The notes under the pieces were generated by a model. The model worked only from the letters and a program-made list of their open reading frames with translations, ran no database searches and was not told the DNA's origin. From Anaerolineales bacterium (lineage in GTDB: Bacteria; Chloroflexota; Anaerolineae; Anaerolineales; Villigracilaceae): a stretch of 64,000 nucleotides of DNA. The DNA lies in the NCBI GenBank assembly GCA_016744335.1, contig JADGEO010000002.1, forward strand, positions 1 through 64,000. Direction: 5' to 3'. Positions 15,542 to 25,953 of the stretch are shown one piece after another. How positions within the stretch are numbered: the first letter of the stretch is position 1; every line of letters starts with the position of its first letter. Both the position numbers and the translations under genes were made by a program.

Positions 15542-15804
15542 AAAATATGGCACAGGCTCAATAAATATATCAAGTGCGCGATTGGGTAATTCTCTGCCCA
15601 GCCATCGGGGTCGTCACCGACAATCCACGCGAGTTCTAACTTTTATTCCCAAGAAGCACGATATTCTTCAGCGGGAGATATTGGGGGCACAGCGGATGCA
15701 CTTTCAACGGAATCAAGTTCGGGCGCGCGCTTCGCGGTTTCTATATCTCCAGAACAGCTAGTTAAGATAAGAGTTAACATAAGGAGTAATGTGATTTTTT
15801 TCAT
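15538..15804 (-). pseudogene. Small lipoprotein gene interrupted by an in-frame stop
   Basis: From the ATG at 15804 (AAGGAGT-like sequence upstream is weak) a frame encodes K-K-I-T-L-L-L-M-L-T-L-I-L-T-S-C-S-G-D, a clear lipobox with Cys17, and runs to a TAA at 15643-15645 after 53 codons. The same frame continues without another stop for 34 more codons (L-E-L-A-W-I-V-G-D-D-P-D-G-W-A-E-N-Y) and ends at 15538. The continuation looks protein-like, so this seems to be a lipoprotein of about 87 residues with a nonsense mutation, or a true 53-residue lipoprotein with a chance extension. The spacer palindrome starts at its 3' end. Confidence 0.5.
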
Positions 15805-15851
15805 ACACTTATCTTATAGAGTTTTATCTTTTAATACAAGTGCTTTAAATG

Positions 15852-15886
15852 AAAAACCCTTCCGATAAATAAAAGGAAGGGTTTCT
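15852..15886 (-). terminator. Rho-independent terminator
   Basis: Stem aaacccttcc / ggaagggttt (15854-15863 with 15875-15884), with T-rich sequence on the minus-strand 3' side. It follows the stop of the 15904 gene. Confidence 0.8.
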
Positions 15887-15903
15887 ATAAGGCTGAAAAA
15901 AGT

Positions 15904-16656
15904 TTAGCGCACTTGCTTGAAGTGAACGAGCACTAAGTTTTTATCACACTCACTTGAGGTACTAAAGAAAATTTGATCAGAGAGTGGCATACCTGCGGCA
16001 TCGAAAATACGAATCCACAAAGTGTCTTCAGAAGGAAGGGGCAAAGTGCCTAGCACAAACTCAAAACCAGACGGACCATAGGCTTGGCTAACGCCACTTA
16101 CTGTCATCATGTCGATAGTTTCACCAACCAAAGAGCCTTGCACGCGCACAACTACGCCTTGCATTGGGCTTCCGTCTATATCTTCTACTGTTCCACCAAC
16201 ACCAAGCCAATCACAATTCGTTTCGGGGTGAATAATTTTGCTATCAATCAATTGCACAGTGGCTTCAAAGGGCATTTCGGGTGTTGCTGTTGCCGTTGGG
16301 GGTTCTGGGGTGAAGGTTTTTGTATAAAGCTCTAAAGGCGTATCTGTTGGAATCGCTGTAAAAGTCGGACGCGGTGTCTCGGTAATAGTGGGCTGAATGG
16401 TGGGCGTTTTAGTCCACGGGGTTGCCAACTGCAAAGGGGTAATCGTTGCTGTAGGAATAAGAACAGGTGGGGTGGGGGTATTGGGGCGCAAAGGATTTAA
16501 TGCAGAGTATGGGTTGATAAATAGCAAGAAAAAATACGCACCTAAACAAATTGTAGCAATAAGAAGAATAACAGAAAAAACATCTAGCATATCAATGCGT
16601 TTTTTTTCTTTCTTGGGAGTTTCATCAAATTCTTCTTCAAAGTCATAGTCTGCCAT
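15904..16656 (-). CDS. Membrane-anchored protein with P/T-rich linker and extracellular beta domain
   Basis: A 250-residue protein, not recognised as a named family. Residues 1-22 are acidic then basic (E-K-K-R) and cytoplasmic, 24-47 form a membrane helix, 60-125 are a long P/T-rich linker, and 126-250 form a globular domain with two Cys (N-C-D-W-L-G-V-G-G and S-E-C-D) and a predicted beta-sandwich (V-R-V-Q-G-S-L ... L-W-I-R-I-F-D-A-A-G). The fold may be CarboxypepD_reg/Ig-like: G-G-T-V-x-D-x-x-G-x-P-x-x-G-V-V-V is typical of such domains. The membrane topology is N-in, C-out. It is followed by a terminator. Confidence 0.65.
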   Translation of the reverse strand: MADYDFEEEFDETPKKEKKRIDMLDVFSVILLIATICLGAYFFLLFINPYSALNPLRPNTPTPPVLIPTATITPLQLATPWTKTPTIQPTITETPRPTFTAIPTDTPLELYTKTFTPEPPTATATPEMPFEATVQLIDSKIIHPETNCDWLGVGGTVEDIDGSPMQGVVVRVQGSLVGETIDMMTVSGVSQAYGPSGFEFVLGTLPLPSEDTLWIRIFDAAGMPLSDQIFFSTSSECDKNLVLVHFKQVR

Positions 16657-16773
16657 AAGATATTCTCCTACAAAGCCATACGCTAAAACGTATGACTGAT
16701 ATGCAAAACCCGCTAAAAGCGGTTATATTACGCGTTTTTTAGTGCGCTTGCTTGCTCTAATTCACGCTAAGTC

Positions 16774-17667
16774 TTAGTTCTCTATTTTACTATCTTTTTC
16801 TGCTTTTTCTAGCCATTCTCTTAATGCGTTTTCTTGCAGAGCTAGAAGCGCATCAGGTGAAAGCAGGCGGCTTGCATCTTTTTCTAAAACCATAATAATA
16901 TGAAAACCAACTTCTGTCTCTATTATTTTGCTCGGCTCATCTACACTCAAAGAAAATGCGATTGTTTCTATGCTCTGGTCTAGCAAATAACCCCGTGGAA
17001 ACCAGAATAAGTCACCATGGGTTACAGGGTCATAAGCCGATGCCAATTCGCTAAAATCTGCCCCCGCAGATAAATTAGCCTGCACTTCTTGCGCCGTCTC
17101 CAAATTATAGAGCAAAATCTGCTGGGCGTGTACCTGTTCTGCGGATTCTGAGAGATCTGCAAGGATTTTGTCACGCATCCACGCCGCTGAGATTGCTTTT
17201 TGGAGGGATGAAGAGAGCGTTTCGCGCGTGTAATTATGGCTTGCTAACCACGTGGATAGGTTTTCTTGCCCCCCAACATCTACCGTTAAAGCCTCGATTC
17301 GAGCTTCAAGTTCGGCATCTGTGAGCGTAAAACCTTCTTCGTATGCAGCTTGAGCTAAGAGTGCCTGGGCAATTAAATCATTCAGAACGCGTTCTTCTGC
17401 TTCTTTAACTGGAACCACTTCTCCTAAAGCCTCTTGTGCTTGTTGAAAGCGGATTAGCTCAGCATTGAATTCATCGAGAGAAATCACATCGCCATTCACA
17501 GTCACCGCGGCGGGGACGGGGGTTGCAGTTACGGTTGGTGAAGGCAAGGCAGCTGTTTGGGTCGCGGGGGCAAGTGTAGGGTCAGGCGTGCTTTCAGCCT
17601 GCCCACACGCGGCTAAGATGGGGAGTAAAAATAAAGCTAAAAAACGGAAGCAAGTTCGGGTATCCAA
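16774..17667 (-). CDS. Parvulin-type peptidyl-prolyl isomerase lipoprotein (PrsA/SurA-like)
   Basis: A 297-residue lipoprotein. It has a signal peptide with L-A-A-C (Cys21), a P/T linker, a SurA-N-like helical region at about 50-160 (V-N-G-D-V-I-S-L-D-E-F, then E-E-R-V-L-N-D-L-I-A-Q-A-L-L), and a rotamase domain from about 180: V-H-A-Q-Q-I-L-L, A-S-A-Y-D-P-V-T-H-G-D-L-F-W-F-P-R-G, V-G-F-H-I-I-M-V. Such proteins help fold exported proteins on the outer face of the membrane. The start must be TTG at 17667, as no ATG precedes the signal sequence; a weak AAGGA lies 10-14 bases upstream. Confidence 0.85.
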   Translation of the reverse strand: MDTRTCFRFLALFLLPILAACGQAESTPDPTLAPATQTAALPSPTVTATPVPAAVTVNGDVISLDEFNAELIRFQQAQEALGEVVPVKEAEERVLNDLIAQALLAQAAYEEGFTLTDAELEARIEALTVDVGGQENLSTWLASHNYTRETLSSSLQKAISAAWMRDKILADLSESAEQVHAQQILLYNLETAQEVQANLSAGADFSELASAYDPVTHGDLFWFPRGYLLDQSIETIAFSLSVDEPSKIIETEVGFHIIMVLEKDASRLLSPDALLALQENALREWLEKAEKDSKIEN

Positions 17668-17684
17668 GAGAAGAGATGTCCTTA

Positions 17685-17782
17685 AGACCCGAAAGGTTTT
17701 CGATGATTTCTGTGAAAACTATAATTTCGGGAAAGTAAATGAATTTTGATAGGCCAAGACCCAGATGAAACCTTTCGGGTCT
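17685..17782. repeat. Inverted repeat upstream of the parvulin gene
   Basis: AGACCCGAAAGGTTT (17685-17699) and AAACCTTTCGGGTCT (17768-17782) are perfect 15-bp inverted repeats 68 bp apart. They sit in the leader region of the parvulin gene. Confidence 0.7.
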
Positions 17783-17811
17783 GTTTTCGATTTGAGATTA
17801 TACCGTAAAGC

Positions 17812-17841
17812 AAAAACCCCGTTCATAAATGAACGGGGTTT
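17812..17841 (-). terminator. Terminator after groEL
   Basis: Stem aaccccgttca / tgaacggggtt with a short tat-type loop and a T-run on the minus strand. It lies between the groEL 3' end and the parvulin start. Confidence 0.75.
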
Positions 17842-17950
17842 GTAAGGGCTGGTCTTGCACCTGCCCCAAACTAGGATAGGTTGTAAGGGCTGGTCTTGCA
17901 CCTGCCCCAAACTAGGATAGGTGCGAAAGGATAGGTGCGAAAGGATAGGT
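17841..17950. repeat. Tandem repeats downstream of groEL
   Basis: Two 41-bp copies of a unit starting tgtaagggctggtcttgcac are at 17841-17881 and 17882-17922, followed by two and a half copies of the 14-bp unit gtgcgaaaggatag. They sit between the groEL stop (17973) and its terminator. Confidence 0.85.
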
Positions 17951-17972
17951 GCGAGACCTATCCCTACATCCC

Positions 17973-19932
<1,960 letters not shown>

Positions 19933-19959
19933 CGAGCAAAAATATCCTTATACAAAATT

Positions 19960-19986
19960 TTAGCACCCTAAGCCTCAAGGTGCTAA
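19960..19986 (-). promoter_or_regulatory. CIRCE operator (HrcA site)
   Basis: TTAGCACCC - 9 bases - AGGTGCTAA, with the exact 9-9-9 spacing of CIRCE; it differs from the consensus TTAGCACTC/GAGTGCTAA at one base in each arm. It lies just downstream of the predicted transcription start of groES, where HrcA would block transcription. Confidence 0.88.
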
Positions 19987-19997
19987 TTTCGTTCCGA

Positions 19998-20026
19998 ATG
20001 ATACTTCTCAGGGTATATAGCGTCAA
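19998..20026 (-). promoter_or_regulatory. Sigma70-type promoter of groES-groEL
   Basis: On the minus strand, TTGACG (20021-20026), a 17-bp spacer and TATCAT (19998-20003). It is near ideal and stands just ahead of the CIRCE operator. Confidence 0.8.
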
Positions 20027-20074
20027 GGGGATGTTAACAGACTCTTATATAGTTCTGATATTTTTTCTTGCCCA

Positions 20075-20260
20075 AGACACTCGGTTTTTGTCTGGCTCTT
20101 GTGCCCCTCTTATATACAGAACTCCCTTAGGAAAGAGAATTATATAACTTATACATTTGAAGCATATCTTACTCAAATTTGGCGATTTAGATGTATAAGT
20201 TATTTCTTCCTAAGTCCTTAGCTCAAAAGCGTCGTATAAAAAAGAAAAAACCGAGTGTCT
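20075..20260. repeat. Outer inverted repeat around the second 89-bp element
   Basis: AGACACTCGGTTTTT (20075-20089) and AAAAACCGAGTGTCT (20246-20260) are perfect 15-bp inverted repeats. The 89-bp palindromic element lies inside them. No gene is visible in 20027-20453; the rest of this spacer holds short AT-rich words and a CGCGCG-rich tract near 20345. Confidence 0.65.
20126..20214. repeat. 89-bp palindromic element, copy B
   Basis: It starts cttaggaaagag and ends cttcctaag. The arms ataacttatacat and atgtataagttat are perfect. It matches 46576-46664 in the same orientation and 6121-6209 inverted. Confidence 0.88.
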
Positions 20261-20453
20261 GCTTGATGAGATTGTTCTGCTTGCCCCGTTAAATCAGCGT
20301 ATGTGCAAACGAAGGGCATTTCCCCGCTTATAAACATCATGAAACGCGCGTGATTTGGGCTTGGTTGCCCGTATGAACTTTGCTCCAAGAAAAAAGCAGA
20401 TCACGCCCCCGCGTAACCTGCTTTTTCAATTGATTATTGCATAGTAAATACTA

Positions 20454-21548
20454 CTACTCCCCCTTCCCAAAAAGCACAACATAATAACCAAAACTATCAA
20501 AGAAGGCGTAGCCAATACCAATATCGGCATATTCTGTGCTAATGAGATTTTCGCCATGCGCTGGGTCTTCGGTATCCAATCTCCACCATTCTTTCACTTC
20601 TTCTGGGCTAAGGAGCGGATTACTCCCATAAACATTTTCTGTAACTATGGCTGTATATCCTAGCTCATCAACACGATCTTGAGGCGTAGACCCATCGGAG
20701 CCTACATGCTCAAAAAATTGGTTACAAGCCATATCTTGTGCATGGGCTTGTGCGGCATCTGATAATTCTTGGTTCATAGCATAGGGCGTTAATCCCTCAT
20801 CTACTCTATAGGTATTAACAGAGGCAAAGACTCCATCACGGCGCGTACCGTCAAGAGAATAACTACAAGCCGCGGCTCCGTTAGTTGGCGTGACACTGAC
20901 CACAGGTGTTGAGACATCACTCGATGTTGCATCAACTTCAGGCACTCCACTACCTACAGCGTTAAAAATGAGCCACAAACGCGAATCGCCTTCAAGCGCC
21001 ATTGGCAAGCCTTCTGGATTTTTGAGGACAAAATAGCCTTCATAAAAGCCAGGGGTGCTAGGCGCAACCAAGTCAACAGAAACATCTGCACTCTCTCCTG
21101 GATTTGTACGTGATACAGGAGATGTTTCGGGTGCCCCAAAAGAGGCTCCTGAATAATGGGCTACTGAATAGCCTTCCCACCATATACACGTGCCTGTATT
21201 TTGAACACGCCATGTTTTCGTGAAAGTTTCTCCACTATTAACTTCGCTATTATCGGGAATGGTCACATCGCTAATAAATTTACCCGAGTTAATACAATCT
21301 ACCGCATTCTCTGGCGGTGAGAGCGTTGCCGTAGGAGTAGGTGTAGAGATGTTCTCTGCCGGGAGCGTTGGCACAGATGTATTCGTCACAGCGGGAGGCT
21401 CCGTAGCGGGCGCAAGCGTCGAGGTTGGAGAGTCTTGCTCTGCTATAGTAGCAGTAGCTGTTGGTGTTTCTGCCCCACAAGCTGAAATACTTATTGCAAT
21501 TAAAAGAATCACTTGTATCCAAATGAGAGAAAGCAACTTTTTATTCAT
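20454..21548 (-). CDS. Lipoprotein with NBR1-type FW domain and CAP (SCP/PR1) domain
   Basis: A 364-residue lipoprotein. Signal peptide with S-I-S-A-C, P/T-rich linker (about 30-80), FW (NBR1-like Ig) domain at about 85-195 with N-T-G-T-C-I-W-W-E-G-Y and the late G-F-Y-E-G-Y-F-V-L motif, a second short linker, and a CAP domain at about 230-364. The CAP part has V-N-T-Y-R-V-D-E-G-L, A-Q-A-H-A-Q-D-M-A (active-like His), F-F-E-H-V-G-S-D-G and G-H-G-E-N-type sequence A-H-G-E-N-L. Such CAP proteins are extracellular and bind small hydrophobic molecules or have unknown action. ATG at 21548 has AAGGAG 9 bases upstream. Confidence 0.82.
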   Translation of the reverse strand: MNKKLLSLIWIQVILLIAISISACGAETPTATATIAEQDSPTSTLAPATEPPAVTNTSVPTLPAENISTPTPTATLSPPENAVDCINSGKFISDVTIPDNSEVNSGETFTKTWRVQNTGTCIWWEGYSVAHYSGASFGAPETSPVSRTNPGESADVSVDLVAPSTPGFYEGYFVLKNPEGLPMALEGDSRLWLIFNAVGSGVPEVDATSSDVSTPVVSVTPTNGAAACSYSLDGTRRDGVFASVNTYRVDEGLTPYAMNQELSDAAQAHAQDMACNQFFEHVGSDGSTPQDRVDELGYTAIVTENVYGSNPLLSPEEVKEWWRLDTEDPAHGENLISTEYADIGIGYAFFDSFGYYVVLFGKGE

Positions 21549-21648
21549 ATTATTCTCCTTATAGCTAAAGTATATCAAAAAAAGGTCATGCTTCAAGTCT
21601 AACCTTTAACTCAGACACGTGCAAACACGAGCGTTACCACGTCACCTT

Positions 21649-22476
21649 CTACTCCCCCGGCACATGCTCCTTTTTCTCCTGCCCCAACTCCAAAGAACGC
21701 TGATACGCCGCCCATATTGCGCGAGAAATTGCCGTGCGTATCCCCGCTTTTTCGAGATAATAAAGTGCCTCTGCCGAAGTCCCACCCGAAGATGTAACTT
21801 GGTTTCGTAACGCAGCAACATGCACATCATTTTTCTCATAAAAATTGACCGAACCGCGCATCGTCTGTACCACTAATTTCTCAGAAATTCGGCGCGGAAA
21901 CCCCATGTGAACCCCCGCGTCAATCATCGCCTCCATAAACATATACACGTAAGCGGGACCAGAACCAGAAAGCGCAGTCGCCATATCAAGATAGTATTCA
22001 TCTTCAACAAAAACATCCTCCCCTAAAGCCGATAAAATTTTCTGCGCCTGCTCTTTTTGGATTTCAGAAACCGCATCGGACGCGACCCAAACCGTGATGC
22101 CTTCCCCAATTCTTGCTGGCGTATTTGGCATCGTGCGGACTATTTTCTCGTGTCCTAAGCCCGTACCAATTTTATCGATCGTTGCACCAGCAATAATCGA
22201 TAAAACCAAAGCATTTTCGGAGATACTCCCTTTTAATTCTTCCAGCACAGCACCTAAACGTTGCGGCTTAACCGAAAGAACGACCACGTCTGCATTTTTG
22301 ACCGCGTTTATATTGTCTGTAAAAGGTTGCACGCCATATTTTTCTCGTAACTCCTCCCCGCGCCCTTCGCGAGGGTCACTGGCATAGAGATTTTCTGGTT
22401 TTGCCAAATCTTCACGTAATAAACCCACAATCATCGCCCCCGCCATGGCACCTGAGCCAATAAATGCTATTTTCAT
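21649..22476 (-). CDS. proC: Pyrroline-5-carboxylate reductase
   Basis: A 275-residue NADPH-dependent enzyme for the last step of proline synthesis. I-A-F-I-G-S-G-A-M-A-G-A-M-I is the nucleotide-binding start. V-V-L-S-V-K-P-Q-R-L and R-T-M-P-N-T-P-A-R-I-G-E-G are family signatures. A-L-S-G-S-G-P-A-Y-V-Y-M-F-M-E-A and H-V-A-A-L-R-N-Q-V-T-S-S-G-G-T-S-A-E-A-L form the C-terminal dimer domain and substrate loop. Complete length; the tail is short and charged (E-K-K-E-H-V-P-G-E). It is followed within 100 bp by the CAP lipoprotein gene and preceded by a MITE-like element. Confidence 0.95.
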   Translation of the reverse strand: MKIAFIGSGAMAGAMIVGLLREDLAKPENLYASDPREGRGEELREKYGVQPFTDNINAVKNADVVVLSVKPQRLGAVLEELKGSISENALVLSIIAGATIDKIGTGLGHEKIVRTMPNTPARIGEGITVWVASDAVSEIQKEQAQKILSALGEDVFVEDEYYLDMATALSGSGPAYVYMFMEAMIDAGVHMGFPRRISEKLVVQTMRGSVNFYEKNDVHVAALRNQVTSSGGTSAEALYYLEKAGIRTAISRAIWAAYQRSLELGQEKKEHVPGE

Positions 22477-22497
22477 TTTATTTTTTCCTTCTTTTTT

Positions 22498-22617
22498 TAT
22501 TAGGCTTCTTGCAAAAGTCTATATTATCCATGCTCTCTGCGCCGCCCTCGGCGCAGGTTTCTCAAGAACACGCCGCCGAGGACGGCGGCTAGAGCACTTA
22601 TGCAAGAGGTCTATTAG
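22498..22617. repeat. MITE-like element of ~118 bp, copy 1
   Basis: The ends ttattaggcttcttgcaaaa and ttatgcaagaggtctatta are imperfect inverted repeats. The centre carries cgccgccgaggacggcgg and gcgccgccctcggcgc. It is nearly identical to 33997-34115 over its whole length. Confidence 0.85.
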
Positions 22618-22632
22618 AGTCTATCGAAAACT

Positions 22633-22677
22633 GGCTAGAAGAACCCGTTCCCTTGAAGGGAATGGGTTCTTCTAGCC
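22633..22677. terminator. Large hairpin downstream of hutI
   Basis: Arms ggctagaagaacccgttccc and gggaatgggttcttctagcc pair with one mismatch. It probably ends hutI transcription. Related CCCTTGAAGGGA hairpins occur at 47.2 and 49.9 kb. Confidence 0.65.
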
Positions 22678-22772
22678 ACAGAAATTGTATTTTTAATAAA
22701 GTCTATTGGGTAGCTGAGAATTTCGTGAAATAGAACGACCATATATCGTCCTGAATTTTCACGCTTTAAAAA

Positions 22773-24050
22773 TTATGCTGTCTGATAATAACCAATATCT
22801 ACTGAATAGACTTGCCCACGTTTAATCACTTTTTTAACTAAATTTGTGCCAAATCTATAACCAAGCTGCCGATAATCAGGCACGGTGAGAAGGAGCATAT
22901 CAGCTTCTTTGCCAATTTCAAGGGAGCCAACTCGATCATCTCGGCGAATGGCATAGGCGGAGTTGATGGTGGAGGCAACGATTGCTTGAGCGGGGGTCAA
23001 TTTCATAGAGCGACAGGCTAAAGCCAAGACAAATTGCATCGATTCATTCCACGCTGTGCCGGGATTGCAATCTGTGGCTAAGGCAAGAATTACGCCCGCA
23101 TCGAGCATTTTTTGCGCGGGGGTGTAATCGCAATGCGCCAAGCCGAATGGGGTACAAGGCAAAGAGACTGCAACTGTTTCTGAATTCGCCAGTTTCTCTA
23201 TATCTTCGTCAAAAGTAACTACAAGGTGATCAGCAGATGCCGCACCTAATTCTACAGCAAGGCTTGCGCCACCTAAATTATCAAACTCATCGGCATGAAT
23301 TTTGAGGGGGAATCCGAGTTCTTTTGCCTTCTCTAAAACCTGACGAGATTGCGCCAAATCAAACGCGCCTGTTTCGCAGAAAACGTCTACAAAGGGTTTA
23401 TTTTGGTGGCGAGGGGCGTGGGTTCCCCACCAATCGCTAACTATCGGGAGCATAATCTCTGTGACGTGGTCGGTATAGCCTTGCGGATCACCTTTGAACT
23501 CAGGGGCAATGGCATGTGCGCCCAAAAATGTGATGGCGATGTCTAGCGGTCCTTGACGATCTAAGGTGAGGAGGGCTTTGAGCATCCGCAATTCGGTAGC
23601 AGTTTGAAGACCATAGCCAGTTTTGACTTCAATGGTTGTTGTTCCAGTTGAAAAAGTGCGCCTTAAACGGGATCTAGTTTGGGTCAGGAGCATCTCGAGG
23701 GAGGCTTTTCGGGTATCGCGCAAAGTTGACAGAATCCCTCCGCCCGCTTTAAGGATATCCAGATAATGCGTACCTTCCAATCGCATTTCAAATTCTTTAG
23801 CACGGTCGCCGCCCCAAATGAGATGGGTGTGCGGGTCTACGAACCCCGGCATGAGAACGCTCCCCGAAGCATCGAGGGTGGGTTCTTCGGGATATTTTTT
23901 GCGAAGGGCTTGCGTTGTGCCGATATCGTAAATTTTTTCTTCACGGATGAGAAGGGCACCATTTTCAATGATGCCGAGTTCGCCAAGGTCACGTCCCCGT
24001 TGGGGACCGCCAGCGATGGTGAGAAGTTGGGTTGCAGAGTGTATTAGCAT
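22773..24050 (-). CDS. hutI: Imidazolonepropionase
   Basis: An amidohydrolase-fold enzyme of 425 residues that converts 4-imidazolone-5-propanoate to N-formimino-glutamate in histidine degradation. P-G-F-V-D-P-H-T-H-L-I-W-G-G-D-R holds the first metal His pair. E-V-K-T-G-Y-G-L, L-G-A-H-A-I-A-P-E and K-I-H-A-D-E-F-D-N are the next substrate and metal residues, and A-T-D-C-N-P-G-T-A (Asp near 324) is the last. No other hut gene is seen in the window. The upstream glpK gene ends 42 bp away on the same strand, so cotranscription is possible. Confidence 0.93.
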   Translation of the reverse strand: MLIHSATQLLTIAGGPQRGRDLGELGIIENGALLIREEKIYDIGTTQALRKKYPEEPTLDASGSVLMPGFVDPHTHLIWGGDRAKEFEMRLEGTHYLDILKAGGGILSTLRDTRKASLEMLLTQTRSRLRRTFSTGTTTIEVKTGYGLQTATELRMLKALLTLDRQGPLDIAITFLGAHAIAPEFKGDPQGYTDHVTEIMLPIVSDWWGTHAPRHQNKPFVDVFCETGAFDLAQSRQVLEKAKELGFPLKIHADEFDNLGGASLAVELGAASADHLVVTFDEDIEKLANSETVAVSLPCTPFGLAHCDYTPAQKMLDAGVILALATDCNPGTAWNESMQFVLALACRSMKLTPAQAIVASTINSAYAIRRDDRVGSLEIGKEADMLLLTVPDYRQLGYRFGTNLVKKVIKRGQVYSVDIGYYQTA

Positions 24051-24092
24051 TTTTTATATCCAGTGGTCTAATAGTCAGGTAGTCGAAGTGGC

Positions 24093-25619
24093 TTACTCTA
24101 CCCAATCAAAGGTGCGCGTAACGGCTTTCTTCCAGCCTGCGTAAAGATTGGTGCGCTCTCTGGCGTCCATTTTGGGTTGCCATTTTTTTCCTTCGCCCCA
24201 ATTGACACGGAGTTCATCTAAGTTATTCCAAAAGCCAACTGCCAACCCCGCCGCATAAGCCGCGCCGAGAGCGGTAGTTTCGGTAACTTTTGGGCGCACA
24301 ACAGAGACGCCAAGTTGGTCGGCTTGAAACTGCATCAATAATTCATTGAAAACCATCCCCCCATCTACTTTGAGGGAGGTGAGTTCTACCCCTGAGTCTT
24401 TTTTCATGGCATCTAAGACTTCACGAGTTTGGTAGGCGGTGGCTTCGAGGGTTGCGCGAGCGATATGCCCTTTGTTGATATAGCGCGTCATCCCCACAAT
24501 TGCACCACGAGCATCACTGCGCCAGTAGGGCGCAAAAAGCCCGCTAAAAGCAGGGACAAAATAAATCCCGCCGTTGTCGTCTACTTCTTGGGCAAGGACT
24601 TCGATGTCTTCAGAATTTTCTATAATACCTAAATTGTCCCGCAACCACTGAACAAGTGCGCCCGTAATCGCAATCGAGCCTTCGAGGGCATAAACGGCAG
24701 GTTGCTCGCCGATTTTATAGCCCAGAGTTGTTAGTAAACCTGCTTTTGAAGGCACTATTTTCTCACCTGTATTCATGAGCATAAAACAACCTGTGCCATA
24801 GGTGTTTTTGGCTTCTCCTTCATTGAAACAGGTCTGTCCAAATAATGCGGCATGTTGGTCGCCAAGGTCGCCGGCGATGGGCATACCTTCAAATACGCCG
24901 CCGAGTGCTACGGGTCCCATCTCAACATGCCCATAAATCTCTGAGGAGGAGCGAATTTCAGGCATCATTACGCGAGGGATATTCATTAACTCTAGTAATT
25001 CATCATCCCAATTGAGGGTTTCTAAATTCATGAGCAGGGTGCGTGAGGCGTTGGTCACATCGGTGACATGCTCCCCCGTCAAATTCCAGATAAGCCAAGT
25101 ATCCATTGTGCCAAAAAGCAAATCGCCACGTTCTGCCGCCGCGTGTGCGCCTTCGACACTGTCTAAAATCCATTTAATTTTGGGACCTGAAAAATAAGTC
25201 GCTAAGGGCAACCCCGTTTTGGCTCGCAAGCGGTCTTGTCCGCCACCTGTACTGAGCGAAGTCGAAGTGTCTTTTGCTAACTCGTTACAAATTTCATCTG
25301 TACGCGTGTCTTGCCAAACAATTGCGTTGCCTAGGGGTTCACCGCTTTGCTTATCCCAAACGACAGTGGTTTCACGTTGATTAGTGATGCCGATTGCGGC
25401 GATGTCGCTTGCATCAATATCGCCTTTTTTGAGTGCGCCCGCCATCACCTCATGAACCCGTACCCATATTTCAAGCGGATCATGCTCTACCCAACCAGGT
25501 TTAGGGTAAATTTGTTTATGTTCTTTTTGGTCTACTGCCACAACTTCACCCGCGTGGTTAAAAACTATAAAACGGGTGCTGGTGGTGCCTTGGTCTAAAG
25601 CAGCGATATATTTTTTCAT
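24093..25619 (-). CDS. glpK: Glycerol kinase
   Basis: A 508-residue FGGY kinase that phosphorylates glycerol to glycerol 3-phosphate. [13 protein letters not shown] is the N-terminal phosphate loop, followed by G-W-V-E-H-D-P, N-Q-R-E-T, F-S-G-P-K-I, and [21 protein letters not shown] and [10 protein letters not shown] are C-terminal domain signatures, and L-K-V-D-G-G-M is the adenosine motif. Residues about 135-145 ([12 protein letters not shown]) stem from a repeat at 25240-25271. ATG at 25619 is chosen with AAGGAAAA upstream; the longer frame would run into the tRNA. Confidence 0.95.
   Translation of the reverse strand: MKKYIAALDQGTTSTRFIVFNHAGEVVAVDQKEHKQIYPKPGWVEHDPLEIWVRVHEVMAGALKKGDIDASDIAAIGITNQRETTVVWDKQSGEPLGNAIVWQDTRTDEICNELAKDTSTSLSTGGGQDRLRAKTGLPLATYFSGPKIKWILDSVEGAHAAAERGDLLFGTMDTWLIWNLTGEHVTDVTNASRTLLMNLETLNWDDELLELMNIPRVMMPEIRSSSEIYGHVEMGPVALGGVFEGMPIAGDLGDQHAALFGQTCFNEGEAKNTYGTGCFMLMNTGEKIVPSKAGLLTTLGYKIGEQPAVYALEGSIAITGALVQWLRDNLGIIENSEDIEVLAQEVDDNGGIYFVPAFSGLFAPYWRSDARGAIVGMTRYINKGHIARATLEATAYQTREVLDAMKKDSGVELTSLKVDGGMVFNELLMQFQADQLGVSVVRPKVTETTALGAAYAAGLAVGFWNNLDELRVNWGEGKKWQPKMDARERTNLYAGWKKAVTRTFDWVE
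25240..25271. repeat. In-frame dispersed repeat in glpK
   Basis: Reverse strand reads gacacttcgacttcgctcag, then tacaggtggcg. The CTTCGACTTCGCTCAG core matches the repeat family at 1008-1051. It encodes an 11-residue Ser/Thr/Gly-rich insertion between N-E-L-A-K and L-R-A-K-T-G of glycerol kinase. Confidence 0.75.
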
Positions 25620-25775
25620 GCGTTTTCCTTCTTCTATTGGATGTCTTTCTTTATACTTCGGGGATTTATATTTTCGATAGCGCAAAAAATGCCTAAGCCC
25701 CTCTGAATTCCGCAGTTTCTTCTCATTGTAGAAGGTGAGAAAGAGCGCAATTGACAAATTTTGTCTTTTAAAAAT

Positions 25776-25848
25776 GCCCCGGGCGGAAGTCGAATCCACA
25801 ACCTATCGCTTAGGAGGCGATTGCTCTATCCTATTGAGCTACCGGGGC
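25776..25848 (-). tRNA. tRNA-Arg (CCT anticodon)
   Basis: On the minus strand: acceptor GCCCCGG / CCGGGGC, D-arm GCTC...GAGC, anticodon stem ATCGC / GCGAT around loop CTCCTAA (anticodon CCT), and T-arm with TTCGACT. All four stems pair. The discriminator base is A; CCA is not encoded. Confidence 0.93.
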
Positions 25849-25953
25849 TAGTACGTGTGATTATAGCATTGCTAAATCTTGATGCCAAGCAAAAAAAATA
25901 AATTTGATGATAAAATCAGATATTCATACATTATTTTATTAAGGGACAATCTC

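Noticed and set aside
17841-17950. CRISPR array
   Set aside because: Two 41-bp copies without spacers and a 14-bp tandem are simple tandem repeats, and no cas gene is present in the window.
25619-25799. Longer glycerol kinase start at 25799
   Set aside because: It would overlap the tRNA-Arg gene and add 60 residues with no similarity to glycerol kinases.
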